From Bernardetia sp. ABR2-2B (GTDB lineage: Bacteria > Bacteroidota > Bacteroidia > Cytophagales > Bernardetiaceae), in contig NZ_CP147020.1 of NCBI RefSeq assembly GCF_037126435.1, forward strand, positions 434,001 through 498,000: DNA of 64,000 nucleotides. The letters are read 5' to 3'. The translations under genes were made by a program, and so were the position numbers. Positions 7,491 through 16,642 of the stretch are shown here, piece after piece. The notes below the pieces were generated by a model, which worked only from the letters and a program-made list of their open reading frames with translations, searched no databases and was not told where the DNA came from. Position 1 is the first letter of the stretch. The number at the start of each line of letters is the position of its first letter.

Positions 7491-10400
7491 ATGATAAAAT
7501 ATATTTACTTACTACTTTTTACTTTATTTTCCATAACCCCACTTTTTGCACAAGTGGGTACACCTCCCATGACTGGATTTGCACCCAATGAATACAATGG
7601 CGCACCAGATATTCGTGCTATTATGCAAAGCAAAAGAGGTTTTTTGTATGCTAGTTCGACAGGAGGAAACCTCTTAGAATATGATGGTATTTCTTGGAAA
7701 AGAATTGCTGTGCCTTGTTCTCATATCAATACACTTGTTGAAGATAAGAATGGAAATATATTTTTTGGAGATATGTTTTTTTCTTGTGCAGCTTATTTGC
7801 GTCCTAATAAAACAACTGGACAATGGGAAACTGTCCCAATTAATTTAGATTTGCCTGACTCTATTATTGCAGGTAATAATTTTGGTATAAGAGTTCGTCA
7901 AATAAATGGTGAAATATATTGTATTTTACGTGGTGGTGCTATAGGAAAAGATGTTTCATCAGTTTATCAGTTTAAAAATGGAAAATTTATTCCTCTTCCT
8001 TTGAAATCTGCTTCTACTTATACATTTATTACACAGAAAGGTATTTTTAATGTAAAAGCAAAAAATAAAGTAGATCTATATGATTTGAATGGAATCAAGA
8101 AAGATAGTTTGCAAATAGATATTGAAACAGAACCCTCAGAATTCTATCAATTTAATGATTATTCAGAGGATGAGATTTTATTCTTAACAGTCTTTGACAA
8201 TCTTTGGAAGTATAATTTCAAGACAAAAGAAACATCATCATTTTTTCCTTCTGACGTTACACAAACACTCAAAGCTGCCCAACCTCTCAATTTTAATATT
8301 CTTACAAATGGAAATATAGCCATAGGAACAGTACAAAAAGGAGTTTTTATTGTTGATAAAAATGGAAATATCATAAAGAATATTTCTACTGCTGAAGGCT
8401 TGAGAGATAATATAGTAATGGCAACTACTCAAGACAAACAAAACCAACTTTGGACAGCTCTGTATAACGGAATAAACAGGATAGATATTAATGCCCCTTT
8501 GAGTGTATGGACAAAAGAGAATGGAATTTTGGGAAGCACAACACACAATATAGTCAAGTATAAAGATACTTATTTTGCTGCTACTATTAGTAATGTTGTT
8601 TTTTTTGATAAAAATGAAAATACATGGAAGCCTGTAAAGGGTACTAATATAGAAAATTTTATTGCTGGAATACTTACTTTATCAGACCAAAAGGAGCATT
8701 TATTTATTGGAAATATAAATGGGTTGCAAGAAGTTATAAAAGATAATAAAGAAGGCTGGATAGCAAAAAATATTATAGAATCGAATCGGCAACTTCGCTT
8801 AAGAACAGTAACAAACCATCCATCTGCTCCAAATAAAATATATGCATGGGGATTAGCTAATTTAGGATATTTCAAGTATAATGAACCTTCTAACGAACTA
8901 AAAAGAATTGAGGCTTTAGAAGGAGTGAGAGTAGTTTCTGGTCTGACACAACGTATAGAGAATTCGATTTGGACAATCGCAGTAGAAAAACAACAACCTG
9001 TAAGGATAGAATTACCTACTGAAAAAATGACTATAATTCCTTATGACACAGCATTTGTAACTCTTTTTGATGGAAAATTAGTTCTAGCAAAAAGCAATTT
9101 AGATTCTGTTTTTACTTTAGATAAAAATAATCAAAAAGTATATGATAAAAACATCAGTAACCTTTTAAAACCTTACAGAAATAGTACAATAGGGTTTCAA
9201 GAAGATAGTTTGGGTTCTTTATGGGTATTCAACCCTCAAGAATTTTTTATAAATGTATTGCGTAAAACAGAAAATGGCTATCAAAGAGATAATTTATTAG
9301 AACAATCTTTGGGAAAGTATGTAATAAGAGGAATTTATTCAGACTCTAATGACAAACAAATTGTATGGGTAAGTACAACTGAAGGTGTTCTGCGAGTAAA
9401 TATGTCAAAGTCAGAGGTTCAAACAGATAATCAAGCTAATTTTTCGACTTATATTCGTCAAATAAAGATTGGACAGGATTCTCTTATTTTTGATGGGAAT
9501 TTCTTTGAACTCAAAAAGTTAGAGAATGACTCTACTCAATATACTATTTTGGCAAATCAGCCCAAAAATCAAGTGATAGAACTAGATTTTATAAATAACT
9601 CTATTGCCTTTCAAGTAGCAGCACCATTTTTTATAGAGGAAAAACAAATTCAGTTTGCTTACTTTTTGGAAGGATTAGATGAAAAATGGTCAGACTGGAC
9701 AAAATTAAGCGTAAAAGAATATAATAATCTGAAAGAAGGAAAATATACACTTCATGTAAAAGCTAAAAATTATTTAAGTACAGAAAGTACAGAAACAACT
9801 TATCAGTTCAAGGTACTTCCTCCTTGGCACAGAACTACCATAGCTTATATTTTGTATTTTGTATTTGGAGTGGGACTTATTTTTGGCTCAACCCGTTTCT
9901 ATACACATCGTTTGCGCCAACAAAATGAACAATTAGAGAATCTAGTTTCAGAACGTACAGACGAACTTTATCAAAAAAATGCAGAACTTTCTACTCAAAA
10001 TGAGGAAATTGTGCAGCAGCGTGATCAATTAGATGTCAAAAATCAACATATTGCAGAACAAAATAAAAATATCGTTTCTAGTATAAATTATGCAAAAAGA
10101 ATCCAAACGGCTCTTTTACCAATGGAAAAACGTATCAAACAAGAAATTCCAGAGCATTTTATTTTCTACAAACCTCGTGATATTGTAAGTGGAGATTTTT
10201 ATTGGATAGAAAAAATTGAAGATAAAGTAATTATTGCTGTTTCAGATTGTACAGGTCATGGCGTACCAGGGGCATTTATGTCTATGCTAGGAAGTAGTGG
10301 ACTTACGGATGCTGTTTTTCAGCAAAACCTAACTTCTCCTGATTTGATTCTGACTCATTTGCATAATTATATCTATTCAGCCTTAAAACAAAGTCAGTCT

Positions 10401-10817
10401 GATAATAGAGATGGAATGGATATTTGTATTGTTGTTTGGGATAAAACAAAAAATCAAATTCAATATGCAGGTGCAATGAACCCGCTTTATTATGTTCAGA
10501 ATGAAGAGTTTTTGCAAATAAAAGCAGACAAAATTCCTGTTGGAGGAACAATGGCAAAAGAAAGAGTTTATACTCCTCATACAATAAACCTACACGTTCC
10601 AACAACTATTTATTTGGCTTCTGATGGCTATCAAGACCAATTTGGAGGAAAAGATAATCGAAAGTTTATGACCAAACGATTCAGAGAACTTTTATTAGAA
10701 ATTTCGCATTTACCAATAAAAGAACAAGAAAATCGTATTTCTCAAGTCTTTGAACGTTGGAAGGAAAATACACACCAAATTGATGACGTTTTGGTTATGG
10801 GAATGAGGATTGGATAG
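7491..10817 (+). CDS. Two-component-propeller sensor fused to a SpoIIE-type PP2C phosphatase
   Basis: An 1108-residue membrane sensor. A signal peptide (about 1-20) precedes a large periplasmic beta-propeller with repeated blades such as GFLYASSTGGNLLEYDG and LWTALYNGINRID, then a Y_Y_Y domain (about 690-775, FAYFLEGLDEKWSDW). One membrane segment (about 783-803) leads to a coiled coil (805-870) and a cytoplasmic SpoIIE/PP2C domain (about 880-1108) with SGDFYW, VSDCTGHGVPGAFMS and the final IDDVLVMGM. Such hybrids keep the periplasmic half of a one-protein two-component sensor but replace the kinase with a phosphatase that presumably acts on an anti-sigma or STAS partner. No such partner is adjacent. 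Ligand unknown; polysaccharide fragments are typical for propellers of this kind. Confidence 0.88.
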   Translation: MIKYIYLLLFTLFSITPLFAQVGTPPMTGFAPNEYNGAPDIRAIMQSKRGFLYASSTGGNLLEYDGISWKRIAVPCSHINTLVEDKNGNIFFGDMFFSCAAYLRPNKTTGQWETVPINLDLPDSIIAGNNFGIRVRQINGEIYCILRGGAIGKDVSSVYQFKNGKFIPLPLKSASTYTFITQKGIFNVKAKNKVDLYDLNGIKKDSLQIDIETEPSEFYQFNDYSEDEILFLTVFDNLWKYNFKTKETSSFFPSDVTQTLKAAQPLNFNILTNGNIAIGTVQKGVFIVDKNGNIIKNISTAEGLRDNIVMATTQDKQNQLWTALYNGINRIDINAPLSVWTKENGILGSTTHNIVKYKDTYFAATISNVVFFDKNENTWKPVKGTNIENFIAGILTLSDQKEHLFIGNINGLQEVIKDNKEGWIAKNIIESNRQLRLRTVTNHPSAPNKIYAWGLANLGYFKYNEPSNELKRIEALEGVRVVSGLTQRIENSIWTIAVEKQQPVRIELPTEKMTIIPYDTAFVTLFDGKLVLAKSNLDSVFTLDKNNQKVYDKNISNLLKPYRNSTIGFQEDSLGSLWVFNPQEFFINVLRKTENGYQRDNLLEQSLGKYVIRGIYSDSNDKQIVWVSTTEGVLRVNMSKSEVQTDNQANFSTYIRQIKIGQDSLIFDGNFFELKKLENDSTQYTILANQPKNQVIELDFINNSIAFQVAAPFFIEEKQIQFAYFLEGLDEKWSDWTKLSVKEYNNLKEGKYTLHVKAKNYLSTESTETTYQFKVLPPWHRTTIAYILYFVFGVGLIFGSTRFYTHRLRQQNEQLENLVSERTDELYQKNAELSTQNEEIVQQRDQLDVKNQHIAEQNKNIVSSINYAKRIQTALLPMEKRIKQEIPEHFIFYKPRDIVSGDFYWIEKIEDKVIIAVSDCTGHGVPGAFMSMLGSSGLTDAVFQQNLTSPDLILTHLHNYIYSALKQSQSDNRDGMDICIVVWDKTKNQIQYAGAMNPLYYVQNEEFLQIKADKIPVGGTMAKERVYTPHTINLHVPTTIYLASDGYQDQFGGKDNRKFMTKRFRELLLEISHLPIKEQENRISQVFERWKENTHQIDDVLVMGMRIG

Positions 10818-11206
10818 ATTTTTATATTTTCTAAAAGCAACCAAAACATAAATGTATGTATCTCTGTTTACAGAAGGTAGAAGAGCAATAGAACAATGGA
10901 TAGAGAATAGAAGTCTTTTTTATAAATGATAAAAAGCAGTAACTAAGCTACTAGATTTATTTCTATTAAATACTTAAACTCACTAAAAATCAAGCTGTTT
11001 GCTTCACTTTTTTATAGAAAAATTGTATCTTCGTAATAAATACAATTGAACTAAAATATTAAACAGTTTATTGATTCTTTATTCATTCATCCATAGCAAA
11101 CACAAAAAAGGATAAGAAAAAATAAAAATACATTTATTGATTTTAGAAATAATTTTAATATGTTTATTGCTATCTATTTTTTGTACTAAATCACAGACAG
11201 AATTTT
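10818..11206. other. 389-bp spacer
   Basis: AT-rich, with no convincing ORF and no clear terminator. A weak promoter-like TATCTTCG occurs near 11025, one mismatch from TAnnTTTG. I see nothing else. Confidence 0.4.
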
Positions 11207-11842
11207 ATGCAAAAACAAGAACAAACTAATATCAGAGAGAAAAAAAAGACTACTCTTGAAAAAATGGAGCAACAACATCCCTACGTTATGATGATGTATT
11301 TGGGGGTTATGGGAATATTTATGGCTTTTACACTCCTAATGTTGCTATTTTTCAATGAATCTTTGATAAAATCTGTTAGCCATCCTATTAAGTTTCCCTA
11401 TGCTTTTTTTGTTAGTACAATTGCTATTGTGAGCAGTAGTTTTTTTTTAGAAAAAGCACGTCAGCAGTTTTACAAAGATAATTTTGTAAAGTTGAGAAAC
11501 AATCTTTTAGCTGTTTTTGGTTTGGGAGTTATTTTTCTAGCATTACAAATTGTGGGAGGCTATGAGTTGCACCAAAACAAAATTTATTTAGAAGGAAAAA
11601 CGGCAGGTGCATATCTTTATATTATCTCAGCTTTTCATATGATTCACCTTGTTGGAGGACTTATTTATGCTGCAGTTCTTCTCAACCAATATATAGACAA
11701 AACAGATGATGCTGTTCAGATTTTGATTACAGTTACTAATCCTTTTGAAAAAATAAAATTACAACTACTTACTATTTACTGGCATTTTATGGATGCCCTT
11801 TGGATAGCCATTTTTCTAGGCTTTTTGATAGCATTGATATAA
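11207..11842 (+). CDS. Cytochrome c oxidase subunit III-like protein
   Basis: A 211-residue protein with five hydrophobic segments, the short (5-TM) form of heme-copper oxidase subunit III. Recognisable landmarks are FVSTIAIVSSSFFLEKARQQF, the glycine-rich GLGVIFLALQIVGG, the HMIHLVGG segment and the final YWHFMDALWIAIF, all placed as in CoxC/CtaE. It stabilises the catalytic subunit of the respiratory oxidase in the inner membrane. No subunit I or II gene is beside it, so it is probably an extra or dispersed copy. A strong terminator follows at once. Confidence 0.85.
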   Translation: MQKQEQTNIREKKKTTLEKMEQQHPYVMMMYLGVMGIFMAFTLLMLLFFNESLIKSVSHPIKFPYAFFVSTIAIVSSSFFLEKARQQFYKDNFVKLRNNLLAVFGLGVIFLALQIVGGYELHQNKIYLEGKTAGAYLYIISAFHMIHLVGGLIYAAVLLNQYIDKTDDAVQILITVTNPFEKIKLQLLTIYWHFMDALWIAIFLGFLIALI

Positions 11843-11869
11843 AAACAGTAAGAAATACGACATTGATTG

Positions 11870-11924
11870 AAGACGCTTAAAATGGAAATATTTCTATAAT
11901 ATTTTTATTTTGAGCGTCTTTTTT
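11870..11924 (+). terminator. Terminator of the oxidase subunit III gene
   Basis: AAGACGCTTAAAAT pairs with ATTTTGAGCGTCTT (one mismatch) and is followed by a T run, 28 bp after the stop codon. Confidence 0.75.
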
Positions 11925-12019
11925 ATTATAAAAATATTATAGTCAGTTTCTTATTTTATTGATAAACTAAATTATTTTGCAATAACTTTATATCCTATTC
12001 AAGTTTCTATAAATAAATG

Positions 12020-12027
12020 TAAATTTG
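12020..12027 (+). promoter_or_regulatory. Candidate -7 element of the arginine decarboxylase gene
   Basis: TAAATTTG matches TAnnTTTG and lies 72 bp before the start. No unambiguous -33 TTTG is seen. Confidence 0.35.
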
Positions 12028-12098
12028 TAACAGATTTCTTAATACGAAACATAAAATATCTATAAATCTTCTTTCATTTAATTCCTCAAAAAACTCTG

Positions 12099-13505
12099 AT
12101 GGTAAAACGCACTTCTCAACAACGCTATATTGACCTTATCAACCAAACTTTTTATTTTGATACACCTGATTTTACAGTTTCGAACGACGAGCTTAATTTT
12201 TATGGTGTTGAGCTTATGCCAATTATTGAAAAATACGGAACGCCTTTGCGCCTTACTTATTTGCCAAAAATTAGCGAAAACATACGAAGGGCAAGAAGTC
12301 ATTTTGGGGAAGCTATCAAGAAATTGAATTATGATGCCGATTACGTATATTGTTATTGCACGAAATCTTCGCACTTCAATTTCGTAATGGAAGAGGTTTT
12401 GAAAACAGGAGCGCACCTTGAAACCTCTTCTACTTTTGATATTGCTATTGTCAAAAAGCTACATCAAAAAGGACTATTGAGTAAAGATAAATATGTAGTT
12501 TGTAATGGTTTTAAGAGAGAGACTTATACCAATGAAATAAAATCACTTTGGCAAGATGGATTCAAAAATTGTATTGCTGTTTTGGATAATCGAAAAGAAA
12601 TAACAGCCTATGAAGATTTAGAGGTAGAACAAATGCAAATCGGTCTTCGTATCGCAACAGAAGAAGAACCTAATTTTTCATTTTATACTTCTCGTTTGGG
12701 GATTCGTTATAAAGATGTCGTTGAATTTTATAAAAAACATGTAGCTACAAATTCAAAATTAAAACTTAGTTTGTTGCACTTTTTTGTTAATTCTGGTATT
12801 CGTGATACAGTTTATTTTTGGAGTGAATTTAATAAGTTTGTTCGTGCCTATTGTGATTTGAAAAAAATCTGTCCAGAGCTTCATATTTTGGATATTGGTG
12901 GTGGTCTGCCTATCAAAAACTCACTTGGTTTTGAGTACGATTATGAATACATGACAGAGGCGATTGTAACAAATATTCAAGAAGTTTGTGAGCAAGAAGG
13001 TGTTCCTGTTCCTACTATTTTTTCTGAATTTGGAAGTTTTACGGTCGGAGAAAGTGGCGCAATGATTTTTTCTGTAATGGCTCAAAAACAGCAAAATGAC
13101 CGTGAACTTTGGTATATGATTGATGGTTCATTTATCACACATTTGCCTGATACATGGGGAATGGGTTATCGCTTTATTACGATGGCAATCAATAATTGGG
13201 ACAAAGAATATCAGCAAGTTCATGTGGGTGGAATTACTTGTGATAGTATGGATTATTACGATTCAGAATCGCACGTCTCGAAGCTAATGTTACCTAAATT
13301 TACACGAGGAACAGAACAGTATATCGGTTTTTTCCATACTGGCGCATATCAAGAAAGTTTGGGAGGTTATGGAGGAATCCAACATTGCTTAATTCCAAAT
13401 TCTCAACATGTAATTATTGATAGAGATGAACAAGGAAATATAACTACTGAACTCTTTAGAAAAGAACAAACAGCAGAGCAGGTTTTAGATATTTTGGGGT
13501 ATTGA
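12099..13505 (+). CDS. speA: Arginine decarboxylase, fold-III PLP type
   Basis: PLP-dependent decarboxylase of the alanine-racemase fold, 468 residues. The probable Schiff-base lysine is Lys89 in YCYCTKSSH at the end of the first barrel strand. The phosphate-binding glycine loop is ILDIGGGLP (about 264-272), and the C-terminal CDSMDYY carries the catalytic Cys/Asp seen in ornithine and arginine decarboxylases. In Bacteroidota proteins of this length and N-terminal sequence (RYIDLINQTFYFDTP) are annotated as biosynthetic arginine decarboxylase, feeding polyamine synthesis through agmatine. Substrate is assigned by family only; diaminopimelate decarboxylase is shorter and lacks this N-terminal extension. 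Confidence 0.8.
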   Translation: MVKRTSQQRYIDLINQTFYFDTPDFTVSNDELNFYGVELMPIIEKYGTPLRLTYLPKISENIRRARSHFGEAIKKLNYDADYVYCYCTKSSHFNFVMEEVLKTGAHLETSSTFDIAIVKKLHQKGLLSKDKYVVCNGFKRETYTNEIKSLWQDGFKNCIAVLDNRKEITAYEDLEVEQMQIGLRIATEEEPNFSFYTSRLGIRYKDVVEFYKKHVATNSKLKLSLLHFFVNSGIRDTVYFWSEFNKFVRAYCDLKKICPELHILDIGGGLPIKNSLGFEYDYEYMTEAIVTNIQEVCEQEGVPVPTIFSEFGSFTVGESGAMIFSVMAQKQQNDRELWYMIDGSFITHLPDTWGMGYRFITMAINNWDKEYQQVHVGGITCDSMDYYDSESHVSKLMLPKFTRGTEQYIGFFHTGAYQESLGGYGGIQHCLIPNSQHVIIDRDEQGNITTELFRKEQTAEQVLDILGY

Positions 13506-13516
13506 TTTTAGACGTT

Positions 13517-13559
13517 TTTTAACCTTGACAGTATTTTAAAAAGACTCTCAAGGTTAAAA
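13517..13559 (+). terminator. Terminator after the arginine decarboxylase gene
   Basis: TTTTAACCTTGA pairs perfectly with TCAAGGTTAAAA across a 19-nt loop, 12 bp after the stop. Confidence 0.65.
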
Positions 13560-13604
13560 CATATTTAAATTATTGAGATTATTTTGGATTACAGAAATTA
13601 AATC

Positions 13605-14477
13605 ATGCATCATACTCATCAATTAAATAATTCTGCTCACTCGCATATCATTGAACGAACTGATCCCATTACAGGAGATAAAATCACAGAAAATGATAAA
13701 GTAGTTTTCTGTGGTAATTGTAGCTCATGTTTTTTGGAGGAGAGTTGGAAATATGTGAATTATGAGCATTGTGAGCAGAATAAAACTTTAGATTTTATAC
13801 CTTTAGTTCCTTCTAAACTTCTTGTAAAAAAGGATAAAAATAGCATTGTTTTTCTCAAAAAAAGAGCTGATACAGATGGAGTTGTAGTTTTACTTTCTTT
13901 CACAAGTCTGTTCTTTGGTATGTCTCCTTTACTTTTGGTTACTTCTTTTCTTCCAGACTCTATTCTGTTGAATGAGTCTTTAAAAGGCATATTTGTGATT
14001 GTTAGTTTCTTCGGTAGTTGTGGTTTGAGTTTCTTTGTAAGTTGGCGTTTTGTTAGTAGTGATTTTTTTAGAAGTATAATAGGCTTCAAAAAACATGATA
14101 TATCTATTTTCAAAAATAGAATAAAAGTAGGAAAAGACGTATTTTATTGGCAAGACATAGAAGAAATTAAGTTTCAGAGGTATATGAATGGAAGCAAAAT
14201 GCATATAGTTTCCTCAAAAATACCAGAGCTTTTAATCTATTTAAAAGATGGAACAAACCATGTAAAAACACTTCCTAACTCAAATTATAAAGATATTGAA
14301 CCGTTCTTGAAAGGACTGATAGAAATACCTGTTTTTGTAGAAGTATTTTTATATACAGAAGAAGCAAAAGAATATGATACTATTAAAAAACTAGCATCAA
14401 GATTTAGTAAAGGAAATATTAATATTAAAGAACCATTGAAGATTTTGAAAGACCCAAATTATCCAAAACAGTCTTAA
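13605..14477 (+). CDS. RING-like/treble-clef membrane protein, paralog 1
   Basis: A 290-residue protein that I do not recognise by name. Residues 18-58 carry RTDPITGDKI, VVFCGNC (Cys36, Cys39), a Ser-Trp pair (47-48) and HCEQ (His55, Cys56), giving C-x2-C-x15-H-C. This resembles prokaryotic RING/treble-clef domains in which one metal site has been lost. Two hydrophobic segments (about 88-112 and 122-150) follow, then a beta-rich C-terminal part (SIFKNRIKVGKDVFYWQDIE) that may be a bacterial PH-like domain. Related genes lie at 42606-43505 and 55774-56520. The domain assignment is inference. It is transcribed alone after the decarboxylase terminator. Confidence 0.7.
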   Translation: MHHTHQLNNSAHSHIIERTDPITGDKITENDKVVFCGNCSSCFLEESWKYVNYEHCEQNKTLDFIPLVPSKLLVKKDKNSIVFLKKRADTDGVVVLLSFTSLFFGMSPLLLVTSFLPDSILLNESLKGIFVIVSFFGSCGLSFFVSWRFVSSDFFRSIIGFKKHDISIFKNRIKVGKDVFYWQDIEEIKFQRYMNGSKMHIVSSKIPELLIYLKDGTNHVKTLPNSNYKDIEPFLKGLIEIPVFVEVFLYTEEAKEYDTIKKLASRFSKGNINIKEPLKILKDPNYPKQS

Positions 14478-14510
14478 TTATTATAAAACTTTACAAAAGC
14501 AGCCTTTATT

Positions 14511-14544
14511 GTTGTTGGTGTTTTGTGGTAGTAACACCAACAAC
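14511..14544. repeat. REP-like palindrome, copy 5
   Basis: Perfect arms GTTGTTGGTGT (14511-14521) and ACACCAACAAC (14534-14544) with a different 12-nt loop. It lies between convergent genes and may double as their terminator. Confidence 0.75.
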
Positions 14545-14555
14545 AAAATACTCAT

Positions 14556-15956
14556 CTATTTACCTTTGATAACTTCTTCTTTTATCAAAACGCCATTTCT
14601 GTCAGTCATTCTAAAATAAAATGTTTGTCCTCTTCCCAAATAGTGTTTAAAGACAGTTGGAATGGTTCTATAACCGTGATGTAATCCACTATTTTCTAAA
14701 ATATTAGCTACTTTATTGCCATATTGGTCATAAACATCAAGACTCACTCCTGAAACTGGATCAACAAGATTAACCTCAAAATTATGACGTTGAACAAGCA
14801 TTTCTTTGCGTTCTATTTTGTGTCCGTCTGTATAAACTCGCTCTCTTCCTACTTCTTTTCCGTTTTCATCTTTAGCTATCAAAAAATATTTTCCACTCTT
14901 AGGGATAAAAGCATTATGGCGAATATTTATTACCGTTTGTGAGCTTTTGTTATATTCTTTATCTGTAAAATAAGATTTAAAAAGATGGTTTTCATCATCA
15001 TATAAAGCGAGATTTAGTTTTGTAGGCTCATCTAAAACAAAAACAAACTTATTTTCAGTTTCGATAAGTTTCATATCTTCATTATGAGCAATACTATTTT
15101 TATTTATCTCTTGCTCTGCCAAAATTCTTTCTTCGTTTTCTTTTGCTAGATTGATTAGCTTTACTTTAAAAGTTGCATCTTCTCCTACTTGTTGTGTAAA
15201 CATAAATGAACGATAAAAAAAACCTGCTTTTGCCTCATAATCTTCTATGATTGTTTTGAATAACTTTCCTTGCTCATCATAAACTTCAATATTTATTTTT
15301 TGGTCGTTTTCCAAAAAAGTCTGTAAATATCCATTAAAAGTATAAGTAGGAATATATCTTTCCTGTGCTGCAAACTTCATTTTATCAAAATCTTCTCCTT
15401 TTGCTTCACAAACAGCCTTTGCTAAGTTTTCAAAAACCTCTTGTTTCGGATGGGAGAGATAATTAGTTTCCTTCTTATTCGAAACACACCAAACACTAGA
15501 TTGAGCAAGATATTCTTTTTGATAATCATACTTTGCAATCGTTTGAGCTACTTTTGCAAGTCCTTCAGTATCTAATCTATTAAAATTATAAAGCGCATTT
15601 TTGTAAGGAGAGCCATTACTTGCTTGAATACAGGCTGTCATTACAGGTTGAAGTTTGGTCGCTCCTTTTTGAATAGCAAATTGATAATCTTCTAAAATCA
15701 TCAAATCTTGAATACTTTCATCTTCACTCTGAAATACTGTTCCTGCCGAAATCTTAACCAAAAGTGGTCTTGAGTACGTGTTATAGATATTGAGCAATAA
15801 TTTTTCGCCAAAATAACCTCCCAATCCTCGTGCATTGATTTCAACTTGCTGTTTTTCTATGAGTTCTGCTAGTTCTATGTGCGTCATCTGTGCAGAAGAA
15901 AAATTGAAGAAGGAAAATAAAACAAATAATAAGACAGATAAAATAGTAGTTTTCAT
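14556..15956 (-). CDS. Secreted protein of unknown function
   Basis: 466 residues with a clear signal peptide (about 1-22, ending SSAQ). The N-terminal part contains IPAGTVF-like sequence (VKISAGTVFQSEDESIQDLMI), a beta-sandwich-like motif found in various surface proteins. The middle and C-terminal parts contain repeated short beta segments (IEVYDEQGKLFKTI, LALYDDENHLFKSY, LDVYDQYGNKVANI), i.e. three related strands of a fibre- or sandwich-like fold. Two Cys in the N-terminal half (in TACIQ and VWCVS) could form a disulfide. No enzymatic motif is seen; a periplasmic or surface structural role is the most I can infer. Confidence 0.7.
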   Translation of the reverse strand: MKTTILSVLLFVLFSFFNFSSAQMTHIELAELIEKQQVEINARGLGGYFGEKLLLNIYNTYSRPLLVKISAGTVFQSEDESIQDLMILEDYQFAIQKGATKLQPVMTACIQASNGSPYKNALYNFNRLDTEGLAKVAQTIAKYDYQKEYLAQSSVWCVSNKKETNYLSHPKQEVFENLAKAVCEAKGEDFDKMKFAAQERYIPTYTFNGYLQTFLENDQKINIEVYDEQGKLFKTIIEDYEAKAGFFYRSFMFTQQVGEDATFKVKLINLAKENEERILAEQEINKNSIAHNEDMKLIETENKFVFVLDEPTKLNLALYDDENHLFKSYFTDKEYNKSSQTVINIRHNAFIPKSGKYFLIAKDENGKEVGRERVYTDGHKIERKEMLVQRHNFEVNLVDPVSGVSLDVYDQYGNKVANILENSGLHHGYRTIPTVFKHYLGRGQTFYFRMTDRNGVLIKEEVIKGK

Positions 15957-16153
15957 AAAGTTAAATTGTAAAAATGGATAATCAGACTTCTCTAATTTAA
16001 CGAAAAAAAGTCATTTTATTTTATGATTTAATTTTAATAAACGTCAAAGTTATTTCAAAGTTATCGTGGAATGGTTTATTCTCACTTTCCTATGATTCAA
16101 AAAATTCATATATTGTACATATAATTTTCAAATATTTCAGACTCAAAAAATTC

Positions 16154-16522
16154 ATGCAAAAAACAATTGAAGGTATTTTATCTATTTTGGTAGCTGTGAT
16201 TCTTGTTCAGACCCTTTATTTTAAATTTGGTGCAGCTCCCGAATCTGTGTGGATTTTTTCTAAACTTAATGCAGAACCTTCAGGAAGATATTTAGCTGGT
16301 TTTCTTGAGCTTATTGTAGCCATTCTGATTTTAATTCCCAAAACTCGTCGTATTGGAGCTTTGGGGGCAATTGTAATTATGTTAGGAGCAATTACTTCTC
16401 ATATTTTTATTTTAGGAATCCGTGTACAAGGCGACAAAGGACTTTTATTTGCTCTCGCTTGTATTACACTTGCCTGTGCTATCAGCGTATTGATTATGCG
16501 AACCATCCGAAAAAAACGCTAA
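16154..16522 (+). CDS. DoxX/MauE-like small membrane protein
   Basis: 122 residues with four membrane segments. The glycine- and proline-poor helices, the RYLAGFLELIVAILILIPKTRRIGA segment around residues 55-78 and the C-terminal basic tail RTIRKKR match the DoxX-like family, inner-membrane proteins linked to quinone or redox stress functions in some bacteria. No partner gene is adjacent. The specific role is unknown. Confidence 0.7.
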   Translation: MQKTIEGILSILVAVILVQTLYFKFGAAPESVWIFSKLNAEPSGRYLAGFLELIVAILILIPKTRRIGALGAIVIMLGAITSHIFILGIRVQGDKGLLFALACITLACAISVLIMRTIRKKR

Positions 16523-16548
16523 AAAAACTCCATTTTTGACAAAAAAAA

Positions 16549-16577
16549 GCCTATTCAATCATAAAAATTGAATAGGC
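16549..16577. terminator. Bidirectional terminator
   Basis: GCCTATTCAAT and ATTGAATAGGC form perfect 11-bp arms around a 7-nt loop, with A and T runs on both sides, between the convergent DoxX and subtilase genes. Confidence 0.85.
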
Positions 16578-16600
16578 TTTTATCTTTTAGAAAAATAAAC

Positions 16601-16625
16601 TTGCCCTTGTTGGTATAACCATCAA
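16601..16625. repeat. REP-like palindrome, copy 6 (truncated)
   Basis: TTGCCCTTGTTGGT, then ATA, then ACCATCAA: a shortened relative of the family that keeps the GCC-TTGTTGGT half and a mismatched short second arm. Confidence 0.4.
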
Positions 16626-16642
16626 TGACATATTTCACAAAT

